Positions 7,176 through 12,251 of a stretch of 12,251 bases of DNA are shown one piece after another. The position numbers and the translations under genes were made by a program. Source of the DNA: Pseudomonadota bacterium (GTDB taxonomy: Bacteria > Pseudomonadota > Alphaproteobacteria > Ferrovibrionales > Ferrovibrionaceae). The DNA lies in the NCBI GenBank assembly GCA_023433835.1, contig JAEYTW010000040.1, forward strand, positions 1-12,251, written 5' to 3'. The first letter of the stretch is position 1. Every line of letters starts with the position of its first letter. Below the pieces are notes generated by a model that did not search any database, had not been told where the DNA came from, and saw nothing but the letters and a program-made list of their open reading frames with translations.

Positions 7176-7871
7176 TCAGCTCGGGTCCAGCGTGATCCAG
7201 CGGCGGAGCGCTTCGCGCAACTCGTCGATCGAGGTGACTTCCGCGTCGGGCAGTTCGGTCCAGCTGCGCGGCACCTGGGCGACATGCCGGCCGCCACGGA
7301 AACGGATCGCGGTCATGCCCAGCGCCTTGGCCGGGGCGATGTCGTTGTCGATGCGGTCGCCGACCATCACGCAGCGTTCGGGCGGCACGCCCAGGCCTTC
7401 GCAGGCTGCCAGGAACAGCCTGGTATCGGGCTTGCGCAGGCCCAGCGTCGAGGATACCTGGCGGAACCCGAAGAACCCGCCGAGGCCGTAGGCATCGAGG
7501 ATGGTCAGGGTCGCCGCCGGCTGGTTGGCGACGATGCCGAGCTTGATGTCCTGGGCGTAGAGTTCGGCCAGCAGTTCGGTGACGCTGTCGCGCAGCTGGA
7601 AGGTATCGCCCGAATGGGCGCGCTGGCCCAGCGAGAACCAGATCCGTTCGGCCAGCGCGCGGTCGCCGCGGGCAAGGCTCCAGACGATCGCCTGGTAGGC
7701 GTTGGGGGCGTAGGCGGCGACCGCCGCGTCGTTGGCTTCCTGGTAACGCTCCGGCGAAACGCGCACGTTCGCCTCGGCAAACAGGGCGGTGATCTCATGA
7801 TCGACCAGCTGCTCGAAGGCTTCCTCCGTATCGATCACCCCGCCGACATCGAACAACACCGCTTCGATCAA
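7176..7871 (-). CDS. HAD-superfamily hydrolase with atypical motif I
   Basis: A 231-residue haloacid dehalogenase-like protein with a helical cap (about 16-95). Motif I is FDVGGV, with nucleophile Asp8 but Gly10 where phosphatases carry the second, acid/base Asp. Motif II is VANQP with Asn116 in place of Ser/Thr. Motif III Lys147 is in RKPDTRLF, and motif IV is GDRIDND with Asp172 and Asp176. The missing second Asp suggests weak or non-phosphatase chemistry, though this variant recurs in the superfamily. The start is TTG at 7871: it overlaps the photolyase stop as TTGA, an AGGA lies a few nt upstream, and the fold begins at once. The natural partner gene and substrate are unknown. Confidence 0.82.
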   Translation of the reverse strand: MIEAVLFDVGGVIDTEEAFEQLVDHEITALFAEANVRVSPERYQEANDAAVAAYAPNAYQAIVWSLARGDRALAERIWFSLGQRAHSGDTFQLRDSVTELLAELYAQDIKLGIVANQPAATLTILDAYGLGGFFGFRQVSSTLGLRKPDTRLFLAACEGLGVPPERCVMVGDRIDNDIAPAKALGMTAIRFRGGRHVAQVPRSWTELPDAEVTSIDELREALRRWITLDPS

Positions 7872-9280
7872 ACCTGATCCTCTTTCGCTTTCAGGGACTG
7901 GAACGCCGCCAGCGCGCGGGCTCGCGCCGTCTGATGATCCACGATCGGCGGCGGATAGTCACGGGGGGGCGTGCGCAGCGTCCACGGTTTGTGGATGGCC
8001 GTTGCCGGCAAGTCACCCAGTTCGGGCACCCAGCGCCGGACATAGGTGCCGTCGGGATCGTAACGCTCGCCCTGCAGCACCGGGTTGAAGATACGAAAGT
8101 AGGGGGCGGCATCGGCCCCCGACCCGGCGACCCACTGCCAGCTTGCCGCGTTGTTGGCGTGATCGGCATCGACCAGATTGTCCCAGAACCAGGCTTCGCC
8201 GCGGCGCCAGTCGGTCAGGAGATGCTTGACCAGGAACGAGCCCGCCACCATCCGCACGCGGTTGTGCATGTAGCCCGTCGCGCGCAGCTCGCGCATGCCG
8301 GCGTCGACCAGCGGATAGCCGGTCCGGCCGCGCGTCCAGGCGCTGAAGCCGGCGGGGTCGTCGGCCCAGGGGAATCGGTCGAAATCGCCCCGCCAGTTCA
8401 CGGTCGCCAGATCCGGACTGGCCAGCAGCAGGTGGCAGGAGAAGTCGCGCCAGCCCAACTCGGACAGGAACTTGGCCGCCTCCGCGCCAAGCTCGTCCTG
8501 GCGCGCCCGTACCGCATGCCAGACTTGCGCCACGCTGATCTCGCCCCAGGCCAGATGCGGCGACAGTCGCGAGGTCGCGGCTTCGGCGGGCCGGTCACGG
8601 CCGCGGCTGTAGCCGGCGAGATCCTCGTCGACGAAGCGGGCGAGGCGATCGCGGGCCGCGGCCTCGCCCGGCGTCCAGGTCTCGCGCAAGCCCCCGGCCC
8701 AGTCAGGCGCCGACGGCGTGAGGTGCCATGAAGCGAGATCGTCGCCCCCGCATTCGGGCGCGGCCCGCAGTTTCGGAACCCCGGCCGGGCGTGGCGGATC
8801 GCCGAGCGCGAGGGCTGCCCGCCAGAAGGGGGTGAACACCTTGAAGGGTTCGCCGGCGCCGGTCTTAAGCCGCTCAGGGCTGAACAGGAGGCCGTCCGCC
8901 ACCAGGGTGAGATCGAGGCCGCGGCGGCGCAGGTCGGCGACCAATGCCTGGTCGCGGGCGATGGCGTCGGGTTCGGGGCGGCTGCCGGCGATGATCGTGT
9001 CGGCGCCGATCGCGGCGGCGACATCGCGCAGGATCGCGGCCGCCGGCCCGCGCCGCAGCGTCAGCGTCAGACCCTGGCGGGCGAGGTCCTGGCCGAGCCG
9101 CGTGAGGCTGTGATGCAGCCACCAGCGGCTGGCACCGCCCAGCGGGCGCATGCCCGGCGCCTCGTCGTCGAGGATGAACAGCGGCACCACCGGGCGGCCG
9201 CCGGCCGCGGCGGCAATCAGCGCGGCATTATCGTTGAGCCGCAGGTCGCGGCGAAACCAGAGAATGGCAGGGGCAGGCAT
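7868..9280 (-). CDS. phrB: Deoxyribodipyrimidine photolyase (class I CPD photolyase)
   Basis: A 470-residue flavoprotein that splits cyclobutane pyrimidine dimers using blue light. The N-terminal Rossmann-like antenna domain opens with ILWFRRDLRLNDN (6-18). The C-terminal FAD domain contains TGYPLVDAGMREL (320-332), YMHNRVRM (337-344) and the WQWVAGSGADAAPYFRIFNP block (381-400). By alignment from memory with the E. coli enzyme, the electron-transfer tryptophans are all kept: Trp315, Trp358 and Trp381. Asn377, facing flavin N5, is also kept. These features favour a repair enzyme over a signalling cryptochrome. The ATG at 9280 has GGTGA about 5 nt upstream; a GTG three codons earlier is less well placed. 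It overlaps the HAD gene by 4 nt and heads a four-gene block. The antenna cofactor cannot be told. Confidence 0.95.
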   Translation of the reverse strand: MPAPAILWFRRDLRLNDNAALIAAAAGGRPVVPLFILDDEAPGMRPLGGASRWWLHHSLTRLGQDLARQGLTLTLRRGPAAAILRDVAAAIGADTIIAGSRPEPDAIARDQALVADLRRRGLDLTLVADGLLFSPERLKTGAGEPFKVFTPFWRAALALGDPPRPAGVPKLRAAPECGGDDLASWHLTPSAPDWAGGLRETWTPGEAAARDRLARFVDEDLAGYSRGRDRPAEAATSRLSPHLAWGEISVAQVWHAVRARQDELGAEAAKFLSELGWRDFSCHLLLASPDLATVNWRGDFDRFPWADDPAGFSAWTRGRTGYPLVDAGMRELRATGYMHNRVRMVAGSFLVKHLLTDWRRGEAWFWDNLVDADHANNAASWQWVAGSGADAAPYFRIFNPVLQGERYDPDGTYVRRWVPELGDLPATAIHKPWTLRTPPRDYPPPIVDHQTARARALAAFQSLKAKEDQV

Positions 9281-9298
9281 GGCAATCACCGCGGACGA

Positions 9299-9332
9299 AA
9301 AGAAAAGGCCGGCCCGGGGAATCGGGCCGGCC
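9299..9332 (-). terminator. Intrinsic terminator of the LuxR-type regulator gene
   Basis: A perfect 10-bp inverted repeat, GGCCGGCCCG (9307-9316) and CGGGCCGGCC (9323-9332), encloses a 6-nt loop. On the minus strand it is followed directly by TTTTCTTTT. This is a typical rho-independent terminator for the regulator gene that ends at 9386. It ends only about 19 nt before the photolyase ATG, so any photolyase promoter must overlap the terminator or lie before it. Confidence 0.8.
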
Positions 9333-9350
9333 CTGTTCTTACGAGTCCGC

Positions 9351-9373
9351 GCCGGCCCCGGACCAGGGCCGGC
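9351..9373. repeat. Second GC-rich hairpin next to the terminator
   Basis: GCCGGCCC (9351-9358) and GGGCCGGC (9366-9373) form a perfect 8-bp stem with a 7-nt loop, 12 nt after the LuxR-type gene stop in the direction of transcription. No T-run follows on the minus strand. It shares its GGGCCGGC core with the terminator hairpin, so the two could also pair with each other. Confidence 0.6.
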
Positions 9374-9385
9374 AAGAAGCGGTCG

Positions 9386-9850
9386 TCAGACGAGCTTGCG
9401 GGTCTGCAGCATCAACGAGGCGGCCTGGGTGCGGTTGCGCACGCCCAGCTTGCGGAAAACCTGACGCAGATGCGCCTTGATGGTTACTTCCTGCAGGTCG
9501 AGCTGGCGGGCGATGTCCTTGTTGGACAGGCCGTCGGCGACCCGTTCGAGCACTTCGCGCTCGCGCCGGGTGAGGACGTGGAAGGGGTCATTGGCCGCGG
9601 ACGGATCGCCGGCATTGGCGAACAGGACGGGGGCGTCGGTCGCTGCGGTCATTTCTGCTACGCGGTCCCCGCCCAGGCCCGGCAGATCGCGGCCGAGGAT
9701 GACGAGCGAGAAACGGTCGTGACGCGCCATGGCGATGGCCCGGTCGAAGTCGTCCGCGGCGGCGAATTCGACTTGGGGGTTAAGAGCGGCGAAGGCGGCC
9801 TTCAGGGTGTCGATGCCGCGGTCGGAGCCATCGGCCAGCAAAATCTTCAT
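9386..9850 (-). CDS. LuxR-type regulator with degenerate, shortened receiver domain
   Basis: A 154-residue DNA-binding protein. The C-terminal LuxR/FixJ helix-turn-helix (about 92-150) is intact: LTRREREVLERVADGLSNKD, then ARQLDLQEVTIKAHLRQVF and RKLGVRNRTQAA. The N-terminal part (1 to about 85) is a receiver-like fold that lacks the phosphorylation machinery. The usual acidic pair is reduced to one Asp in LLADGSD, and the phospho-acceptor Asp is Gly53 in VILGRDLPG. The switch Thr/Ser after beta-4 is Ala in VLFANAG, and the beta-5 Lys is missing because the receiver stops early. It therefore probably acts without phosphorylation. The ATG at 9850 is chosen because a perfect GGAGGT lies 4-5 nt upstream; an ATG 57 nt earlier adds only junk residues. 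It is driven by a sigma-54-type promoter at 9906-9923. No histidine kinase is nearby. Confidence 0.88.
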   Translation of the reverse strand: MKILLADGSDRGIDTLKAAFAALNPQVEFAAADDFDRAIAMARHDRFSLVILGRDLPGLGGDRVAEMTAATDAPVLFANAGDPSAANDPFHVLTRREREVLERVADGLSNKDIARQLDLQEVTIKAHLRQVFRKLGVRNRTQAASLMLQTRKLV

Positions 9851-9905
9851 CTCAACCTCCGTACAGGGACTGCCACGAAAACCGCGGCCTCTTGGCGGAA
9901 GGTTC

Positions 9906-9923
9906 AAGCAATCGCCGTGCCAA
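9906..9923 (-). promoter_or_regulatory. Sigma-54 (RpoN) -24/-12 promoter of the LuxR-type regulator gene
   Basis: On the minus strand the sequence is TTGGCACGGCGATTGCTT. It matches the sigma-54 consensus TGGCACG-N4-TTGCW at every defined position, with exactly 10 nt between the invariant GG and GC. The expected transcription start is about 9897, giving a leader of roughly 47 nt before the ATG at 9850. Sigma-54 promoters need an AAA+ activator bound upstream; candidate dyads lie 75-135 nt upstream. No activator gene is in the window. Confidence 0.8.
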
Positions 9924-9977
9924 CAATCGATTTTGGTATTTTTGGACGAAAGACCCCGGTTTTCCGCCTCATGCGTT

Positions 9978-10020
9978 AGGCGTAGCCGGGAATGTCAGCG
10001 CACGAATTCGCGCTACGCCT
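9978..10020. repeat. Inverted repeat AGGCGTAG-N27-CTACGCCT
   Basis: Perfect 8-nt arms at 9978-9985 and 10013-10020 with a 27-nt spacer. A second, competing dyad, AGCGC (9997-10001) with GCGCT (10010-10014), lies inside and shares two bases with the outer arm. It is centred about 85 nt upstream of the sigma-54 promoter, so it may be a regulator binding site or an RNA hairpin. No T-run follows it. Confidence 0.5.
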
Positions 10021-10038
10021 TTCGTATTGCATTGCATT

Positions 10039-10056
10039 TCGCAAATGGGTTTGCGA
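10039..10056. promoter_or_regulatory. Dyad TCGCAAA-TGGG-TTTGCGA, candidate upstream activator site
   Basis: A perfect 7-nt inverted repeat with a 4-nt spacer, 18 nt in total, inside an AT-richer stretch. Its centre is about 130 nt upstream of the sigma-54 promoter, the usual distance for an enhancer-binding activator, and the size suits a dimeric helix-turn-helix protein. It does not match the NtrC or NifA site consensus that I know. It could instead bind the XRE regulator. Confidence 0.45.
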
Positions 10057-10106
10057 TTCCACCCGAGCGGCGGAAAACCTTACGTCACCGAAATCCTGGG
10101 CGGCGA

Positions 10107-10132
10107 GGGCGCCACGATCCGACATGGCGCCC
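10107..10132. repeat. GC-rich hairpin downstream of the XRE gene
   Basis: GGGCGCCA (10107-10114) and TGGCGCCC (10125-10132) pair perfectly across a 10-nt loop, about 35 nt past the XRE stop in its direction of transcription. It may help end or stabilise the XRE transcript, but no T-run follows, so it is not called an intrinsic terminator. Confidence 0.45.
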
Positions 10133-10165
10133 CCTTCCAACGTAAGTAAGAGATCGTCTAGACGC

Positions 10166-10588
10166 TCAGGCCGCGACGGTCGCGGCGTCTTCCTCGGCTT
10201 CGGCATCGCCGACGGCCTGTACCAGCTCGATCAGCCGCTCGCGCTTCTCCGGATCCTTGATTCGGTTGAAGGCGCGAATCAGGGTCAGGGTCTCGCGGCG
10301 GGCCAACTCGTCGGTCTCGTCGATATCTGCAGGCAAGGTCGGCGCCTTGATGGTGTCGGTATCGCCGAGGTCGTGGAAGAACCACTGCGGCGGCACGTTG
10401 AGCGCCTGGCTCAGCGCGGCAAGCCGGGCGGCATCGATGCGGTTGGTGCCGTTCTCGTACTTCTGGACCTGCTGGAACGTCAGGCCGATGGCGTCGGCAA
10501 GCTGGCGCTGGCTCATGCCGAGCAGGATGCGCCGCTCGCGCACCTTGGCGCCGACCTTCTGATTCAGGGGGTGTAACCGCCGGGACAT
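10166..10588 (-). CDS. XRE-family transcriptional regulator (PraR/SinR-like)
   Basis: A 140-residue single-HTH DNA-binding protein. The XRE domain covers about 10-68, with the signature GMSQRQLADAIGLTFQQVQK (24-43) followed by YENGTNRIDAARL (44-56). Residues 74-100 form an acidic linker. The C-terminal helix LIRAFNRIKDPEKRERLIEL (103-122) is shared, as far as I remember, with alphaproteobacterial PraR-type regulators linked to biofilm and surface life. The last residues are Ala/Glu-rich. The ATG at 10588 has GAGGT 5 nt upstream. It stands alone: 345 nt of non-coding DNA lies before it and 315 nt after it. A nested inverted repeat about 40-85 nt upstream of its start may be an autoregulatory operator. 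The HTH call is firm; the PraR link is tentative. Confidence 0.88.
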   Translation of the reverse strand: MSRRLHPLNQKVGAKVRERRILLGMSQRQLADAIGLTFQQVQKYENGTNRIDAARLAALSQALNVPPQWFFHDLGDTDTIKAPTLPADIDETDELARRETLTLIRAFNRIKDPEKRERLIELVQAVGDAEAEEDAATVAA

Positions 10589-10891
10589 GCTCTACCTCAC
10601 ATCAGTTGAAAACCGGATGGTCGTCGCTGCCCTGAGCAATGATCGATTGCTCCGCAATGACTGTTCAGGGCACCGACAACCTGATGATGTAAGCCTCTGC
10701 CGAATCAGGGCGGATGCCAAGTCGATTTCTTGTGACTCCGGTAATTTCCTGCAACGGAATCACAACCGAATCTTGACGTGTGTAAAGAGATGCAGGGTCC
10801 TGCCGGGCGGGACAGCGGTTCACGTATCGAAACGGACTGATCCTACTAAAAAAATCATAAAGGACTGAAAATAAAGACAAGTCGCAAAACG
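10589..10891. other. Non-coding stretch upstream of the XRE gene
   Basis: About 300 nt without a supported gene and with lower GC than its surroundings. Open frames on both strands exist but have no good ribosome site or recognisable product. It contains a nested inverted repeat (10628-10672) and a short GTCCTGC-CGG-GCGGGAC hairpin around 10797-10813. An A-rich run lies at about 10848-10876, just past the tRNA terminator in the minus direction. The XRE promoter must lie here, but I see no convincing -35/-10 pair. Confidence 0.5.
10628..10672. repeat. Nested inverted repeat upstream of the XRE gene
   Basis: Outer arms TGCCCTGA (10628-10635) and TCAGGGCA (10665-10672) enclose an inner hairpin, AGCAAT (10635-10640), GATCG loop, ATTGCT (10646-10651). 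All arms are perfect. In the XRE transcript this would form a branched leader structure; in DNA it could be a regulator site. It lies about 40-85 nt before the XRE start codon. Confidence 0.55.
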
Positions 10892-10928
10892 AAACGGGGC
10901 TGACTCTGATCGAGAGTCAGCCCCGTTT
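10892..10928 (-). terminator. Strong intrinsic terminator after tRNA-Asn
   Basis: Perfect 16-bp stem: AAACGGGGCTGACTCT (10892-10907) and AGAGTCAGCCCCGTTT (10913-10928) with a GATCG loop. It begins 4 nt past the encoded CCA of the tRNA. On the minus strand the stem's TTT is continued by CGTTTTGC. It should end the tRNA transcript and may also work in the plus direction (GTTTGTATT follows). Confidence 0.85.
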
Positions 10929-10932
10929 GTAT

Positions 10933-11007
10933 TGGCTCCCCGGGCCGGATTCGAACCAGCGACCTAGCGGTTAACAGCCGCTTGCTCTACCGCTGAGCTA
11001 CCGAGGA
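10933..11007 (-). tRNA. tRNA-Asn (anticodon GTT), CCA encoded
   Basis: A 75-nt cloverleaf can be drawn fully. The acceptor stem TCCTCGG pairs with CCGGGGA (one T-G pair). The D arm is GCTC/GAGC. The anticodon stem AGCGG/CCGCT holds loop CTGTTAA, giving anticodon GTT. The variable loop is AGGTC, and the T arm GCTGG/CCGGC encloses TTCGAAT. The discriminator is G and CCA is encoded. It reads AAC/AAU codons. A terminator follows closely and a candidate promoter lies just upstream, so it is probably transcribed alone. Confidence 0.97.
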
Positions 11008-11021
11008 TCGGTGCGGGGCGG

Positions 11022-11049
11022 GTTGTAGCGCATCCGCTCCGGACTGCAA
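11022..11049 (-). promoter_or_regulatory. Candidate promoter of tRNA-Asn
   Basis: On the minus strand TTGCAG (11044-11049) and TACAAC (11022-11027) are 16 nt apart, with the predicted start some 8 nt before the tRNA 5' end. A GC-rich discriminator region (CCGCCCCGC) follows, as is usual for stringently controlled stable-RNA promoters. The -35 match is poor. Confidence 0.35.
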
Positions 11050-11154
11050 ACCCCTTTTTGCCTCTTCGCGACTTTTTTTTGAAACCCCATTCTCCGTTCC
11101 GGAAAAGACGACACGAGCAGCGCGGCGTGACCCGTGATTGCGCGGGCTTTGTCG

Positions 11155-11163
11155 TGTTATAAG
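11155..11163 (+). promoter_or_regulatory. Candidate extended -10 promoter of the right-hand operon
   Basis: TG-T-TATAAG matches an extended -10 element, 42 nt before the ATG at 11205. No good -35 is present at 17 nt. The predicted start near 11170 gives a leader of about 35 nt. It is the only promoter-like element in the gap before the two plus-strand genes. Confidence 0.35.
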
Positions 11164-11204
11164 CGGAAAATGCGAGTGGAATTCGGCAGAAGCGGGGGCT
11201 CAGC

Positions 11205-11606
11205 ATGTGGACGCGGAACAAGGTCTCGACGGACAATCCGTTGATCGACCCGGACATGCATGAAGCCAAGGATACCGAGCGCGTCGAGAAGATCCTGGCC
11301 TCGGTGTCGATGGACACCTTCCAGATTGCCCAGCGGATTCGCGAGGGGCTGACGGGCGACGTGTCGTTCCGCGACATCAACGACCAGCAGACCCGCAACT
11401 TCATCACCAACGTGTTCGACGAGATCCGGCGCGACGCCTATCGCGACGTCGCCGTCTCGGCGCGCCGGGTCGCGGGCCTCTGCCTGCGCGCCGCCGAGGA
11501 TCTGCCCGAAGGCCACCAGCGCGTGGTCGCGAAATGCCTGGCGGACATGTTCGACCAGTTCGCCGGCCAACTCGAGCGGCGCGAACCGGCGAACGCCAAC
11601 GCCTGA
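11205..11606 (+). CDS. Hypothetical helical protein, first gene of a pair
   Basis: A 133-residue soluble protein that I do not recognise. It has no signal peptide or membrane segment. A polar N-terminus (1-22) is followed by long predicted helices, for example VEKILASVSMDTFQIAQRIR (27-46), QQTRNFITNVFDEIRRDAYR (61-80) and VVAKCLADMFDQFAGQLERR (107-126). There are two Cys residues (93 and 111) and no metal or catalytic motif. The ATG at 11205 has GGGGG 6-7 nt upstream; an ATG at 11170 is out of frame. Its third-position GC bias supports a real gene. The next gene starts 17 nt after its stop on the same strand, so the two are probably co-transcribed and may act together. Confidence 0.75.
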   Translation: MWTRNKVSTDNPLIDPDMHEAKDTERVEKILASVSMDTFQIAQRIREGLTGDVSFRDINDQQTRNFITNVFDEIRRDAYRDVAVSARRVAGLCLRAAEDLPEGHQRVVAKCLADMFDQFAGQLERREPANANA

Positions 11607-11623
11607 AAGGCGGCGTATCGGCA

Positions 11624-12251
11624 ATGACCGCGGCGGAACGCGAAATCAAGGCGATGCTCGGCGTCATGGAGCAGCGCGGCCAGGCGCTGATGGCGCAGTG
11701 CGCCGATCCTGCCACCCGGCGCGACAACGTCGCGAGCTACCGGCAGTTCGTCGAGGATGTCGAAAGCTTCCTGATGTTCATCAACATCGTCGACGAGCGG
11801 CTGCAGGAACACAAGGTCGCCCGCCGCCGCGAACTGCAGCTCTATTGTTCATCGCTGCGCTGGCAGACCTACATCAACAAGCTGAACATCATCGAGCGCT
11901 ATGTCGATTCGCTGACCGAGGAAGGCCGCCCCCTGGTCCTGGGGGTAAAGAATTTCTATGAGGAGGAGTTGAAGGATCTCGACGCGATGGAGAGTTACCA
12001 TCGCCGCTTCTCGGCCGCCCATCAACTGGCCTCCTACGATGCCGGCAAGCTCGAACATTGTCGCGACAAGCTGCAATACCTTGCCAAGGAGACCGTGGAT
12101 TTCGAGGAATTCGATCCGGTCGAGGCCCGCCGCGCCGAGCGCGAATCGGCCCGGGCGCGCCGGCGCGAGGTCGAGGAGCGCCGACTGGCCGCGGTGATGA
12201 ACGCCCCGGGCATGGCCCGCGGGCCCCAGCCCGGCGGCATGCGCCAGGCGG
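11624..12251 (+). CDS. Hypothetical coiled-coil-like protein (3' part missing)
   Basis: At least 209 residues, open to the right edge; family not recognised. No signal peptide or membrane helix is seen. It is rich in charged helices. An aromatic-rich central part (FVEDVESFLMFINIVDERLQ, then LRWQTYINKLNIIERYVDSL) is followed by SYDAGKLEHCRDKLQYLAKE, and then a strongly charged Arg/Glu/Ala helix (about residues 169-192) of coiled-coil character. The visible end turns Gly/Pro/Met-rich (MNAPGMARGPQPGG), typical of a flexible tail. The ATG at 11624 starts 17 nt after the preceding stop and has no strong Shine-Dalgarno, so the start could be an internal ATG. It most likely forms an operon with the 133-residue gene before it. 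Confidence 0.72.
   Translation, partial: MTAAEREIKAMLGVMEQRGQALMAQCADPATRRDNVASYRQFVEDVESFLMFINIVDERLQEHKVARRRELQLYCSSLRWQTYINKLNIIERYVDSLTEEGRPLVLGVKNFYEEELKDLDAMESYHRRFSAAHQLASYDAGKLEHCRDKLQYLAKETVDFEEFDPVEARRAERESARARRREVEERRLAAVMNAPGMARGPQPGGMRQA

Larger units (their letters stand above)
9851..10165. other. 315-nt intergenic regulatory region between the LuxR-type and XRE genes
   Basis: No convincing gene is seen. It holds, from the LuxR side: the leader and sigma-54 promoter of the LuxR-type gene; an AT-rich stretch (9921-9955); two dyads (9978-10020 and 10039-10056); a GGGCGCCA hairpin (10107-10132); and a perfect 10-bp palindrome, CGTCTAGACG (10155-10164), directly after the XRE stop. 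Base composition is visibly lower in GC than the flanking genes around 10021-10060. Confidence 0.6.

Noticed and set aside
9976..10125. A possible 49-codon minus-strand small gene starting MSDRGALAAQDF, with GGAAGG upstream of its ATG.
   Set aside because: It overlaps both candidate regulatory dyads and part of the hairpin. Its composition does not resemble neighbouring genes and no family is recognised. Conservation across relatives would be needed to revive it.
10628..10672. The nested repeat considered as a mobile-element end or integration site near the tRNA gene.
   Set aside because: No duplicated tRNA 3' end, integrase or direct repeat is visible in the window; flanking genes look like core genes.
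10587..10880. Open frames of 71 codons (minus) and 93 codons (plus) in the gap before the XRE gene.
   Set aside because: They have weak or absent ribosome sites, atypical composition, and stops and starts set by chance in a lower-GC region. The plus frame starts at the XRE start codon, antisense.
10797..10928. A possible plus-strand small RNA ending at the 16-bp terminator, with TTGACG as a -35.
   Set aside because: No matching -10 is found 16-18 nt downstream, and the terminator is fully explained by the tRNA-Asn on the minus strand.
11138..11163. A standard -35/-10 pair using TTGCGC at 11138 with TATAAG at 11158.
   Set aside because: The spacing is only 14 nt, too short. Only the extended -10 element was kept as a candidate.

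Overview
The window is GC-rich DNA with tightly packed genes. It most resembles a free-living alphaproteobacterial chromosome. The cysteine synthase has the alphaproteobacterial-type EGTAGNTG motif, the XRE regulator resembles the PraR/SinR-like alphaproteobacterial group, and the tRNA-Asn gene encodes its own CCA. The species cannot be named from the sequence. I see no insertion sequence, prophage, CRISPR array or toxin-antitoxin pair.

Layout, left to right. (1) 1-1003, minus: a patatin-like lipase with a Tat-type signal peptide, cut by the window edge, with a likely promoter of its own at 1045-1074. (2) 1130-9280, minus: ten same-strand genes read from right to left. They form coupled blocks: [photolyase, HAD hydrolase, gamma-glutamylcyclotransferase-like protein, GNAT], then [cysteine synthase, AlaX-type alanyl-tRNA editing protein], then [3-mercaptopyruvate sulfurtransferase, GNAT, AraC-type regulator], then an SRPBCC-VOC fusion. 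Within the first three blocks genes overlap by 4 nt (ATGA, GTGA or TTGA) or lie 1-2 nt apart. Between blocks the gaps are 45-78 nt. (3) 9307-9373: two GC-rich hairpins, one of them a good intrinsic terminator, end the upstream regulator just before the photolyase start. (4) 9386-10588, minus: a small LuxR-type regulator with a shortened receiver lacking the phospho-acceptor Asp, then a 315-nt intergenic stretch, then the XRE regulator. That stretch holds a near-perfect sigma-54 -24/-12 promoter for the LuxR gene, with two dyads upstream at enhancer-like distances. (5) 10589-11204: non-coding DNA with a nested inverted repeat, a 16-bp terminator and tRNA-Asn(GTT). (6) 11205-end, plus: two unrecognised, mostly helical proteins, probably one operon, the second cut by the window edge.

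How the genes may work together. The central run mixes thiol and cysteine metabolism (cysteine synthase, mercaptopyruvate sulfurtransferase, a gamma-glutamylcyclotransferase-like protein) with translation quality control (AlaX) and UV repair (photolyase). This reads as housekeeping and stress maintenance, not a dedicated accessory system. The most distinctive signal is regulatory: a sigma-54-driven gene for a phosphorylation-independent LuxR-type regulator. No clearly new multi-gene system is visible.
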